Source: Amblyomma americanum
Lineage: Eukaryota; Arthropoda; Arachnida; Ixodida; Ixodidae
Direction: 5' to 3'
DNA length: 64,000 nt
Assembly: GCF_052857255.1 (NCBI RefSeq)
Contig: NW_027526500.1
Coordinates: 186,001-250,000, forward strand
Shown: positions 1 to 11,701 of the stretch, piece by piece
How positions within the stretch are numbered: position 1 is the stretch's first letter
Layout of the letters: every line of letters begins with the position of its first letter
The notes under the pieces: generated by a model
Database searches by the model: none
Seen by the model: the letters and a program-made list of their open reading frames with translations, nothing else
Told to the model about the DNA's origin: nothing
Made by a program: the position numbers and the translations under genes

Positions 1-269
1 TTCGGTCTAAAGCAGCTTGTTTCGTTGTATTAAGCAAGAATACATGCTTTTCGTGCAGTTATAAGAGAAAAAGTTTTGACGCGTATTAGAGAGACACTTG
101 TAAAACCGATGTGTTGTGATTAGCTCGTTTCGGTCTAAAACAGCTTGTTTCGTTGTATTAAGCAAGAATACATGCTTTTCGCGCAGTTAAAAGAGAAAAA
201 GTTTTGACGGGTATCACGTGGAACACTTGTAATACCGATGTGTTGTGATTTAGCTCGTTTCGGTCTAAA

Positions 270-286
270 ACAGCTTGTTTCGCTGT
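270..286. other. Small dyad ACAGC/GCTGT in monomer (representative)
   Basis: ACAGC (270-274), a seven-base spacer TTGTTTC, and GCTGT (282-286) form a perfect inverted repeat in monomers of the TTTCGCTG type. Monomers of the TTTCGTTG type have one mismatch. A second small dyad, AAGCA with TGCTT around an 8-base spacer, follows directly at 290-307. Confidence 0.7.
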
Positions 287-459
287 ATTAAGCAAGAATA
301 CATGCTTTTCGCGCAGTTTTAAAAGAAAAAGTTTTGACGCGTATCAGAGGAACACTTGTAAAACCGATGTGTTGTGATTTAGCTCATTTCGGTCTAAAAC
401 AGCTTGTTTCGCTGTATTAAGCAAGAATACATGCTTTTCGCGCAGTTATAAGAGAAAAA

Positions 460-493
460 GTTTTGACGAGTATCACGTGGATACTTGTAAAAC
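460..493. other. 34-nt imperfect hairpin in monomer (representative, GTATC type)
   Basis: Left arm GTTTTGACGAGTATC (460-474), loop ACGTG (475-479), right arm GATACTTGTAAAAC (480-493). The arms pair over 14 positions with one bulged G and one mismatch. The loop overlaps a CACGTG palindrome. The same place in every monomer (consensus 75-108) has the outer GTTTT/AAAAC pairing; only some subfamilies keep the inner stem. Such dyads can extrude as cruciforms in DNA; function here is not shown. Confidence 0.8.
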
Positions 494-2004
494 CGATGTG
501 TTCAGATTTAGCTCGTTTCGGTCTAAAACAGCTTGTTTCGTTGTATTAAGCAAGAATACATGCTTTTCGCGCAGTTATAAGAGAAAAAGTTTTGACGCGT
601 ATTAGAGAGACACTTGTAAAACCGATGTGTTGTGATTTAGCTCGTTTCGGTCTAAAACAGCTTGTTTCGTTGTAATAAGCAAGAATACATGCTTTTCGCG
701 CAGTTATAAGAGAAAAAGTTTTGACGAGTATCACGTGGATACTTGTAAAACCGATGTGTTCAGATTTAGCTCGTTTCGGTCAAAAACAGCTTGTTTCGTT
801 GTATTAAGCACGAATACATGCTTTTCGCGCAGTTAAAAGAGAAAAAGTTTTGACGAGTATCACGTGGAACACTTGTAATACCGATGTGTTGTGATTTAGC
901 TCGTTTCGCTCTAAAACAGCTTGTTTCGCTGTATTAAGCAAGAATACATGCTTTTCGCGCAGTTATAAGAGAAAAAGTTTTGACGCGTATCAGAGGAACA
1001 CTTGTAAAACCGATGTGTTCAGATTTAGCTCGTTTCGGTCTAAAACAGCTTGTTTCGCTGTATTAAGCAAGAATACATGCTTTTCGCGCAGTTATAGGAG
1101 AAAAAGTTTTGACGCGTATCAGAGGAACACTTGTAAAACCGATGTGTTGTGATTTAGCTCGTTTCGGTCTAAAACAGCTTGTTTCGCTGTATTAAGCAAG
1201 AATACATGCTTTTCGCGCAGTTATAAAAGAAAAAGTTTAGACGCGTATCAGAGGAACACTTGTAAAACCGATGTGTTGTGATTTAGCTCGTTTCGGTCTA
1301 AAACAGCTTGTTTCGCTGTATTAAGCAAGAATACATGCTTTTCGCGCAGTTATAGGAGAAAAAGTTTTGACGCGTATCAGAGGAACACTTGTAAAACCGA
1401 TGTGTTGTGATTTAGCTCGTTTCGGTCTAAAACAGCTTGTTTCGCTGTATTAAGCAAGAATACATGCTTTTCGCGCAGTTATAAGAGAAAAAGTTTTGAC
1501 GCGTATCAGAGGAACACTTGTAAAACCGATGTGTTCAGATTTAGCTCGTTTCGGTCTAAAACAGCTTGTTTCGTTGTATTAAGCACGAATACATGCTTTA
1601 CGCGCAGTTATAGAAGAAAAAGTTTTGACGCGTATCAGAGACACTTGTAAAACCGATGTGTTGTGATTTAGCTCGTTTCGGTCTAAAACAGCTTGTTTCG
1701 CTGTATTAAGCAAGAATACATGCTTTTCGCGCAGTTATAAGAGAAAAAGTTTTGACGCGTATCAGAGGAACACTTGTAAAACCGATGTGTTCAGATTTAG
1801 CTCGTTTCGGTCTAAAACAGCTTGTTTCGTTGTATTAAGCACGAATACATGCTTTACGCGCAGTTATAGAAGAAAAAGTTTTGACGCGTATCAGAGACAC
1901 TTGTAAAACCGATGTGTTGTGATTTAGCTCGTTTCGGTCTAAAACAGCTTGTTTCGTTGTATTAAGCAAGAATACATGCTTTTCGCGCAGTTATAAGAGA
2001 AAAA

Positions 2005-2038
2005 GTTTTGACGCGTGTCACAGGGACACTTGTAAAAC
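2005..2038. other. 34-nt imperfect hairpin (representative, GTGTC type)
   Basis: Left arm GTTTTGACGCGTGTC, loop ACAGG, right arm GACACTTGTAAAAC. The inner stem is GTGTC/GACAC instead of GTATC/GATAC, a matched change in both arms compared with the subfamily at 460-493. Two mismatches and one bulge lie in the outer part. Confidence 0.75.
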
Positions 2039-2094
2039 CGATGTGTTCAGATTTAGCTCGTTTCGGTTTGAAACAGCTTGTTTCGTAGTAATAA

Positions 2095-5000
2095 GCAAGA
2101 ATACATGCTTTTCGCGCAGTTATAAGAGAAAAAGTTTTGACGCGTATCAGAGGAACACTTGTAAAACCGATGTGTTCAGATTTAGCTCGTTTCGGTCTAA
2201 AACAGCTTGTTTCGTTGTATTAAGCACGAATACATGCTTTACGCGCAGTTATAGAAGAAAAAGTTTTGACGCGTATCAGAGACACTTGTAAAACCGATGT
2301 GTTGTGATTTAGCTCGTTTCGGTCTAAAACAGCTTGTTTCGCTGTATTAAGCAAGAATACATGCTTTTCGCGCAGTTATAGGAGAAAAAGTTTTGACGCG
2401 TATTAGAGAGACACTTGCAAAACCGATGTGTTGTGATTTAGCTCGTTTCGGTCTAAAACAGCTTGTTTCGTTGTATTAAGCAAGAATACATGCTTTTGGC
2501 GCAGTTATAAGAGAAAAAGTTTTTACGAGTATCACGTGGATACTTGTAAAACCGATGTGTTCAGATTTAGCTCGTTTCGGTCAAAAACAGCCTGTTTCGT
2601 TGTATTAAGCACGAATACATGCTTTTCGCGCAGTTAAAAGAGAAAAAGTTTTGACGAGTATCACGTGGAACACTTGTAATACCGATGTGTTGTGATTTAG
2701 CTCGTTTCGGTCTAAAACAGCTTGTTTCGCTGTATTAAGCAAGAATACATGCTTTTCGCGCAGTTATAAGAGAAAAAGTTTTGACGAGTATCACGTGGAA
2801 CACTTGTAGTACCGATGTGTTGTGATTTAGCTCGTTTCGGTCTAAAACAACTTGATTCGCTGTATTAAGCAAGAATACATGCTTTTCGCGCAGTTATAAG
2901 AGAAAAAGTTTTGACGAGTATCACGTGGATACTTGTAAAACCGATGTGTTCAGATTTAGCTCGTTTCGGTCTAAAACAGCTTGTTTCGTTGTATTAAGCA
3001 AGAATACATGCTTTTCGTGCAGTTATAAGAGAAAAAGTTTTGACGCGTATTAGAGAGACACTTGTAAAACCGATGTGTTGTGATTAGCTCGTTTCGGTGT
3101 AAAACAGCTTGTTTCGTTGTATTAAGCAAGAATACATGCTTTTCGCGCAGTTAAAAGAGAAAAAGTTTTGACGAGTATCACGTGGAACACTTGTAATACC
3201 GATGTGTTGTGATTTAGCTCATTTCGGTCTAAAACAGCTTGTTTCGCTGTATTAAGCAAGAATACATGCTTTTCGCGCAGTTATAAGAGAAAAAGTTTTG
3301 ACGCGTGTCACAGGGACACTTGTGAAACCGATGTGTTCAGATTTAGCTTGTTTCGGTCTGAAACAGCTTGTTTCGTTGTATTAAGCACGAATACATGCTT
3401 TTCGCGCAGTTATAAAAGAAAAAGTTTAGACGCGTATCAGAGGAACACTTGTAAAACCGATGTGTTGTGATTTAGCTCGTTTCGGTCTAAAACAGCTTGT
3501 TTCGCTGTATTAAGCAAGAATACATGCTTTTCGCGCAGTTATAGGAGAAAAAGTTTTGACGCGTATCAGAGGAACACTTGTAAAACCGATGTGTTGTGAT
3601 TTAGCTCGTTTCGGTCTAAAACAGCTTGTTTCGCTGTATTAAGCAAGAATACATGCTTTTCGCGCAGTTATAAGAGAAAAAGTTTTGACGCGTATCAGAG
3701 GAACACTTGTAAAACCGATGTGTTCAGATTTAGCTCGTTTCGGTCTAAAACAGCTTGTTTCGTTGTATTAAGCACGAATACATGCTTTACGCGCAGTTAT
3801 AGAAGAAAAAGTTTTGACGCGTATCAGAGACACTTGTAAAACCGATGTGTTGTGATTTAGCTCGTTTCGGTCTAAAACAGCTTGTTTCGTTGTATTAAGC
3901 AAGAATACATGCTTTTCGCGCAGTTATAAGAGAAAAAGTTTTGACGCGTGTCACAGGGACACTTGTAAAACCGATGTGTTCAGATTTAGCTCGTTTCGGT
4001 TTGAAACAGCTTGTTTCGTAGTAATAAGCAAGAATACATGCTTTTCGCGCAGTTATAAGAGAAAAAGTTTTGACGCGTATCAGAGGAACACTTGTAAAAC
4101 CTTTGTGTTGTGATTTAGCTCGTTTCGGTCTAAAACAGCTTGTTTCGCTGTATTAAGCAAGAATACATGCTTTTCGCACAGTTATAAGAGAAAAAGTTTT
4201 GACGCGTATTACAGAGACACTTGTAAAACCGATGTGTTGTGATTTAGCTCGTTTCGGTCTAAAACAGCTTGTTTCGTTGTATTAAGCAAGAATACATGCT
4301 TTTCGCGCAGTTATAAGAGAAAAAGTTTTGAGTATCACGTGGATACTTGTAAAACCGATGTGTTCAGATTTAGCTCGTTTCGGTCTAAAACAGCTTGTTT
4401 CGTTGTATTAAGCACGAATACATGCTTTTCGCGCAGTTATAAGAGAAAAAGTTTTGACGAGTATCACGTTTAACACTTGTAATACCGATGTGTTGTGATT
4501 TAGCTCGTTTCGGTCTAAAACAGCTTGTTCCGCTGTATTAAGCAAGAATACATGCTTTTCGCGCAGTTATAAGAGAAAAAGTTTTGACGCGTATCAGAGG
4601 AAAACTTGTAAAACCGATGTGTTGTGATTTAGCTCGTTTCGGTCTAAAACAGCTTGTTTCGCTGTATTAAGCAAGAATACATGCTTTTCGCGCAGTTATA
4701 GGAGAAAAAGTTTTGACGCGTATTAGAGAGACACTTGCAAAACCGATGTGTTGTGATTTAGCTCGTTTCGGTCTAAAACAGCTTGTTTCGTTGTATTAAG
4801 CAAGAATACATGCTTTTGGCGCAGTTATAAGAGAAAAAGTTTTGACGAGTATCACGTGGATACTTGTAAAACCGATGTGTTCAGATTTAGCTCGTTTCGG
4901 TCAAAAACAGCCTGTTTCGTTGTATTAAGCACGAATACATGCTTTTCGCGCAGTTAAAAGAGAAAAAGTTTTGACGAGTATCACGTGGAACACTTGTAAT

Positions 5001-6238
5001 ACCGATGTGTTGTGATTTAGCTCGTTTCGGTCTAAAACAGCTTGTTTCGCTGTATTAAGCAAGAATACATGCTTTTCGCGCAGTTATAAGAGAAAAAGTT
5101 TTGACGAGTATCACGTGGAACACTTGTAGTACCGATGTGTTGTGATTTAGCTCGTTTCGGTCTAAAACAACTTGATTCGCTGTATTAAGCAAGAATACAT
5201 GCTTTTCGCGCAGTTATAAGAGAAAAAGTTTTGACGAGTATCACGTGGATACTTGTAAAACCGATGTGTTCAGATTTAGCTCGTTTCGGTCTAAAACAGC
5301 TTGTTTCGTTGTATTAAGCAAGAATACATGCTTTTCGTGCAGTTATAAGAGAAAAAGTTTTGACGCGTATTAGAGAGACACTTGTAAAACCGATGTGTTG
5401 TGATTAGCTCGTTTCGGTCTAAAACAGCTTGTTTCGTTGTATTAAGCAAGAATACATGCTTTTCGCGCAGTTAAAAGAGAAAAAGTTTTGACGAGTATCA
5501 CGTGGAACACTTGTAATACCGATGTGTTGTGATTTAGCTCGTTTCGGTCTAAAACAGCTTGTTTCGCTGTATTAAGCAAGAATACATGCTTTTCGCGCAG
5601 TTTTAAAAGAAAAAGTTTTGACGCGTATCAGAGGAACACTTGTAAAACCGATGTGTTGTGATTTAGCTCATTTCGGTCTAAAACAGCTTGTTTCGCTGTA
5701 TTAAGCAAGAATACATGCTTTTCGCGCAGTTATAAGAGAAAAAGTTTTGACGAGTATCACGTGGATACTTGTAAAACCGATGTGTTCAGATTTAGCTCGT
5801 TTCGGTCAAAAACAGCTTGTTTCGTTGTATTAAGCACGAATACATGCTTTTCGCGCAGTTAAAAGAGAAAAAGTTTTGACGAGTATCACGTGGAACACTT
5901 GTAATACCGATGTGTTGTGATTTAGCTCGTTTCGGTCTAAAACAGCTTGTTTCGCTGTATTAAGCAAGAATACATGCTTTTCGCGCAGTTATAAGAGAAA
6001 AAGTTTTGACGAGTATCACGTGGAACACTTGTAGTACCGATGTGTTGTGATTTAGCTCATTTCGGTCTAAAACAGCTTGTTTCGCTGTATTAAGCAAGAA
6101 TACATGCTTTTCGCGCAGTTATAAGAGAAAAAGTTTTGACGCGTGTCACAGGGACACTTGTGAAACCGATGTGTTCAGATTTAGCTCGTTTCGGTCTAAA
6201 ACAGCTTGTTTCATTGTATTAAGCACGAATACATGCTT
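2095..6238. repeat. Higher-order block, copy 1 of 5,027 bp-offset duplication
   Basis: About 32 monomers that reappear in the same order at 7,122-11,265. Shared rare markers include GGTGTAAAAC at 3,096 (partner 8,123), GTTTTTACGAG near 2,518 (partner near 7,546), and the TCGGTTTGAA plus CGTAGTAATAAG monomer at 3,996 (partner 9,023). The copies are separated by about 0.88 kb of other monomers (6,239-7,121), so this is a spaced duplication, or a tandem one later edited. It holds satellite only. Confidence 0.85.
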
Positions 6239-7121
6239 TTCGCGCAGTTATAGGAGAAAAAGTTTTGACGCGTATCAGAGGAACACTTGTAAAACCGATG
6301 TGTTGTGATTTAGCTCGTTTCGGTCTAAAACAGCTTGTTTCGCTGTATTAAGCAAGAATACATGCTTTTCGCGCAGTTATAAGAGAAAAAGTTTTGACGC
6401 GTATCAGAGGAACACTTGTAAAACCGATGTGTTCAGATTTAGCTCGTTTCGGTCTAAAACAGCTTGTTTCGTTGTATTAAGCACGAATACATGCTTTACG
6501 CGCAGTTATAGAAGAAAAAGTTTTGACGCGTATCAGAGACACTTGTAAAACCGATGTGTTGTGATTTAGCTCGTTTCGGTCTAAAACAGCTTGTTTCGCT
6601 GTATTAAGCAAGAATACATGCTTTTCGCGCAGTTATAAGAGAAAAAGTTTTGACGCGTATCAGAGGAACACTTGTAAAACCGATGTGTTCAGATTTAGCT
6701 CGTTTCGGTCTAAAACAGCTTGTTTCGTTGTATTAAGCACGAATACATGCTTTACGCGCAGTTATAGAAGAAAAAGTTTTGACGCGTATCAGAGACACTT
6801 GTAAAACCGATGTGTTGTGATTTAGCTCGTTTCGGTCTAAAACAGCTTGTTTCGTTGTATTAAGCAAGAATACATGCTTTTCGCGCAGTTATAAGAGAAA
6901 AAGTTTTGACGCGTGTCACAGGGACACTTGTAAAACCGATGTGTTCAGATTTAGCTCGTTTCGGTTTGAAACAGCTTGTTTCGTAGTAATAAGCAAGAAT
7001 ACATGCTTTTCGCGCAGTTATAAGAGAAAAAGTTTTGACGCGTATCAGAGGAACACTTGTAAAACCGATGTGTTGTGATTTAGCTCGTTTCGGTCTAAAA
7101 CAGCTTGTTTCGCTGTATTAA
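6239..7121. repeat. Satellite linker between 5,027-offset copies, with dimer repeat
   Basis: About seven monomers with no counterpart at the 5,027 bp offset. The TTTACGCG/TAGAAG variant occurs at 6,493 and 6,749, 256 bp apart, repeating the two-monomer pattern of 1,595/1,851. The TCGGTTTGAA monomer at 6,961 follows, as it does at 2,063. The segment therefore resembles 1.45-2.1 kb and was probably copied from the same source. No gene is visible. Confidence 0.8.
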
Positions 7122-10100
7122 GCAAGAATACATGCTTTTCGCGCAGTTATAAGAGAAAAAGTTTTGACGCGTATCAGAGGAACACTTGTAAAACCGATGT
7201 GTTCAGATTTAGCTCGTTTCGGTCTAAAACAGCTTGTTTCGTTGTATTAAGCACGAATACATGCTTTACGCGCAGTTATAGAAGAAAAAGTTTTGACGCG
7301 TATCAGAGACACTTGTAAAACCGATGTGTTGTGATTTAGCTCGTTTCGGTCTAAAACAGCTTGTTTCGCTGTATTAAGCAAGAATACATGCTTTTCGCGC
7401 AGTTATAGGAGAAAAAGTTTTGACGCGTATTAGAGAGACACTTGCAAAACCGATGTGTTGTGATTTAGCTCGTTTCGGTCTAAAACAGCTTGTTTCGTTG
7501 TATTAAGCAAGAATACATGCTTTTGGCGCAGTTATAAGAGAAAAAGTTTTTACGAGTATCACGTGGATACTTGTAAAAGCGATGTGTTCAGATTTAGCTC
7601 GTTTCGGTCAAAAACAGCCTGTTTCGTTGTATTAAGCACGAATACATGCTTTTCGCGCAGTTAAAAGAGAAAAAGTTTTGACGAGTATCACGTGGAACAC
7701 TTGTAATACCGATGTGTTGTGATTTAGCTCGTTTCGGTCTAAAACAGCTTGTTTCGCTGTATTAAGCAAGAATACATGCTTTTCGCGCAGTTATAAGAGA
7801 AAAAGTTTTGACGAGTATCACGTGGAACACTTGTAGTACCGATGTGTTGTGATTTAGCTCGTTTCGGTCTAAAACAACTTGATTCGCTGTATTAAGCAAG
7901 AATACATGCTTTTCGCGCAGTTATAAGAGAAAAAGTTTTGACGAGTATCACGTGGATACTTGTAAAACCGATGTGTTCAGATTTAGCTCGTTTCGGTCTA
8001 AAACAGCTTGTTTCGTTGTATTAAGCAAGAATACATGCTTTTCGTGCAGTTATAAGAGAAAAAGTTTTGACGCGTATTAGAGAGACACTTGTAAAACCGA
8101 TGTGTTGTGATTAGCTCGTTTCGGTGTAAAACAGCTTGTTTCGTTGTATTAAGCAAGAATACATGCTTTTCGCGCAGTTAAAAGAGAAAAAGTTTTGACG
8201 AGTATCACGTGGAACACTTGTAATACCGATGTGTTGTGATTTAGCTCATTTCGGTCTAAAACAGCTTGTTTCGCTGTATTAAGCAAGAATACATGCTTTT
8301 CGCGCAGTTATAAGAGAAAAAGTTTTGACGCGTGTCACAGGGACACTTGTGAAACCGATGTGTTCAGATTTAGCTTGTTTCGGTCTGAAACAGCTTGTTT
8401 CGTTGTATTAGGCACGAATACATGCTTTTCGCGCAGTTATAAAAGAAAAAGTTTAGACGCGTATCAGAGGAACACTTGTAAAACCGATGTGTTGTGATTT
8501 AGCTCGTTTCGGTCTAAAACAGCTTGTTTCGCTGTATTAAGCAAGAATACATGCTTGTCGCGCAGTTATAGGAGAAAAAGTTTTGACGCGTATCAGAGGA
8601 ACACTTGTAAAACCGATGTGTTGTGATTTAGCTCGTTTCGGTCTAAAACAGCTTGTTTCGCTGTATTAAGCAAGAATACATGCTTTTCGCGCAGTTATAA
8701 GAGAAAAAGTTTTGACGCGTATCAGAGGAACACTTGTAAAACCGATGTGTTCAGATTTAGCTCGTTTCGGTCTAAAACAGCTTGTTTCGTTGTATTAAGC
8801 ACGAATACATGCTTTACGCGCAGTTATAGAAGAAAAAGTTTTGACGCGTATCAGAGACACTTGTAAAACCGATGTGTTGTGATTTAGCTCGTTTCGGTCT
8901 AAAACAGCTTATTTCGTTGTATTAAGCAAGAATACATGCTTTTCGCGCAGTTATAAGAGAAAAAGTTTTGACGCGTGTCACAGGGACACTTGTAAAACCG
9001 ATGTGTTCAGATTTAGCTCGTTTCGGTTTGAAACAGCTTGTTTCGTAGTAATAAGCAAGAATACATGCTTTTCGCGCAGTTATAAGAGAAAAAGTTTTGA
9101 CGCGTATCAGAGGAACACTTGTAAAACCTTTGTGTTGTGATTTAGCTCGTTTCGGTCTAAAACAGCTTGTTTCGCTGTATTAAGCAAGAATACATGCTTT
9201 TCGCGCAGTTATAAGAGAAAAAGTTTTGACGCGTATTACAGAGACACTTGTAAAACCGATGTGTTGTGATTTAGCTCGTTTCGGTCTAAAACAGCTTGTT
9301 TCGTTGTATTAAGCAAGAATACATGCTTTTCGCGCAGTTATAAGAGAAAAAGTTTTGAGTATCACGTGGATACTTGTAAAACCGATGTGTTCAGATTTAG
9401 CTCGTTTCGGTCTAAAACAGCTTGTTTCGTTGTATTAAGCACGAATACATGCTTTTCGCGCAGTTATAAGAGAAAAAGTTTTGACGAGTATCACGTTTAA
9501 CACTTGTAATACCGATGTGTTGTGATTTAGCTCGTTTCGGTCTAAAACAGCTTGTTCCGCTGTATTAAGCAAGAATACATGCTTTTCGCGCAGTTATAAG
9601 AGAAAAAGTTTTGACGCGTATCAGAGGAAAACTTGTAAAACCGATGTGTTGTGATTTAGCTCGTTTCGGTCTAAAACAGCTTGTTTCGCTGTATTAAGCA
9701 AGAATACATGCTTTTCGCGCAGTTATAGGAGAAAAAGTTTTGACGCGTATTAGAGAGACACTTGCAAAACCGATGTGTTGTGATTTAGCTCGTTTCGGTC
9801 TAAAACAGCTTGTTTCGTTGTATTAAGCAAGAATACATGCTTTTGGCGCAGTTATAAGAGAAAAAGTTTTGACGAGTATCACGTGGATACTTGTAAAACC
9901 GATGTGTTCAGATTTAGCTCGTTTCGGTCAAAAACAGCCTGTTTCGTTGTATTAAGCACGAATACATGCTTTTCGCGCAGTTAAAAGAGAAAAAGTTTTG
10001 ACGAGTATCACGTGGAACACTTGTAATACCGATGTGTTGTGATTTAGCTCGTTTCGGTCTAAAACAGCTTGTTTCGCTGTATTAAGCAAGAATACATGCT

Positions 10101-11265
10101 TTTCGCGCAGTTATAAGAGAAAAAGTTTTGACGAGTATCACGTGGAACACGTAGTACCGATGTGTTGTGATTTAGCTCGTTTCGGTCTAAAACAACTTGA
10201 TTCGCTGTATTAAGCAAGAATACATGCTTTTCGCGCAGTTATAAGAGAAAAAGTTTTGACGAGTATCACGTGGATACTTGTAAAACCGATGTGTTCAGAT
10301 TTAGCTCGTTTCGGTCTAAAACAGCTTGTTTCGTTGTATTAAGCAAGAATACATGCTTTTCGTGCAGTTATAAGAGAAAAAGTTTTGACGCGTATTAGAG
10401 AGACACTTGTAAAACCGATGTGTTGTGATTAGCTCGTTTCGGTCTAAAACAGCTTGTTTCGTTGTATTAAGCAAGAATACATGCTTTTCGCGCAGTTAAA
10501 AGAGAAAAAGTTTTGACGAGTATCACGTGGAACACTTGTAATACCGATGTGTTGTGATTTAGCTCGTTTCGGTCTAAAACAGCTTGTTTCGCTGTATTAA
10601 GCAAGAATACATGCTTTTCGCGCAGTTTTAAAAGAAAAAGTTTTGACGCGTATCAGAGGAACACTTGTAAAACCGATGTGTTGTGATTTAGCTCATTTCG
10701 GTCTAAAACAGCTTGTTTCGCTGTATTAAGCAAGAATACATGCTTTTCGCGCAGTTATAAGAGAAAAAGTTTTGACGAGTATCACGTGGATACTTGTAAA
10801 ACCGATGTGTTCAGATTTAGCTCGTTTCGGTCAAAAACAGCTTGTTTCGTTGTATTAAGCACGAATACATGCTTTTCGCGCAGTTAAAAGAGAAAAAGTT
10901 TTGACGAGTATCACGTGGAACACTTGTAATACCGATGTGTTGTGATTTAGCTCGTTTCGGTCTAAAACAGCTTGTTTCGCTGTATTAAGCAAGAATACAT
11001 GCTTTTCGCGCAGTTATAAGAGAAAAAGTTTTGACGAGTATCACGTGGAACACTTGTAGTACCGATGTGTTGTGATTTAGCTCATTTCGGTCCAAAACAG
11101 CTTGTTTCGCTGTATTAAGCAAGAATACATGCTTTTCGCGCAGTTATAAGAGAAAAAGTTTTGACGCGTGTCACAGGGACACTTGTGAAACCGATGTGTT
11201 CAGATTTAGCTCGTTTCGGTCTAAAACAGCTTGTTTCATTGTATTAAGCACGAATACATGCTTTA
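7122..11265. repeat. Higher-order block, copy 2 of 5,027 bp-offset duplication
   Basis: Repeats 2,095-6,238. Visible private differences are few: GGCACG instead of AGCACG near 8,411, CTTGTCGCG near 8,555, and a 3-base loss at 10,150 (GAACACGTAGTACC where copy 1 has GAACACTTGTAGTACC), after which the offset becomes 5,024. The match stops near 11,265, where TTTACGCG/TAGAAG replaces the TTTTCGCG/TAGGAG seen at the same place in copy 1. Confidence 0.85.
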
Positions 11266-11701
11266 CGCGCAGTTATAGAAGAAAAAGTTTTGACGCGTAT
11301 CAGAGACACTTGTAAAACCGATGTGTTGTGATTTAGCTCGTTTCGGTCTAAAACAGCTTGTTTCGTTGTATTAAGCAAGAATACATGCTTTTCGCGCAGT
11401 TATAAGAGAAAAAGTTGACGAGTATCACGTGGATACTTGTAAAACCGATGTGTTCAGATTTAGCTCGTTTCGGTCTAAAACAGCTTGTTTCGTTGTATTA
11501 AGCACGAATACATGCTTTTCGCGCAGTTATAAGAGAAAAAGTTTTGACGCGTATTAGAGAGACACTTGTAAAACCGATGTGTTGTGATTAGCTCGTTTCG
11601 GTCTAAAACAGCTTGTTTCGTTGTATTAAGCAAGAATGCATGCTTTTCGCGCAGTTAAAAGAGAAAAAGTTTTGACGAGTATCACGTGGAACACTTGTAA
11701 T
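11266..11701. repeat. Satellite linker with AAAAAGTTGACG short monomer
   Basis: About 3-4 monomers. The segment includes the shortened variant AAAAAGTTGACG near 11,410, which has lost TTT, and the private change GAATGCATGC near 11,636. The same short variant recurs near 19,533, 23,653 and 50,717, each time just after a TAGAAG monomer, so this small cassette belongs to a block copied several times. No gene is visible. Confidence 0.8.

Larger units (their letters stand above)
1..2094. repeat. Array block with leading-edge marker and local dimer repeats
   Basis: About 16 monomers. The rare variant AAAGCAGC at 9 and GTTTCGCTC at 903 lie 894 bp apart, the same spacing as at 27,708/28,602, 35,184/36,078, 43,173/44,067 and 60,969/61,863, so the first ~0.9 kb is another copy of that block. 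From about 1,455 the array shows a two-monomer repeat: the variant GCTTTACGCG with TTATAGAAG occurs at 1,595 and 1,851 (256 bp apart) and again at 2,236. No gene is visible. Confidence 0.9.

Noticed and set aside
61..110. TATAAGAGA as a TATA box or TTGACG/TATAAG as a bacterial promoter
   Set aside because: The motif is in most monomers, TATAAG lies upstream of TTGACG and so in the wrong order for a bacterial promoter, and nothing downstream could be a gene. Satellite transcription is possible but not shown.
128..140. GTTTCGGTCT as a Pol III B box of a tRNA-derived element
   Set aside because: It matches only about 7 of 10 B-box positions by eye, no A box at the right distance was seen, and no tRNA cloverleaf or SINE tail is present.
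10143..10160. Small indels (loss of TTG near 10,150, single A loss near 55,350, AAGC loss near 43,066) as sequencing errors
   Set aside because: Not all can be errors: the single A loss recurs at 59,608 and 63,479 and the ACG and TTT losses recur in many copies, so they are inherited with the blocks. The losses near 10,150 and 43,066 are single cases and remain undecided.
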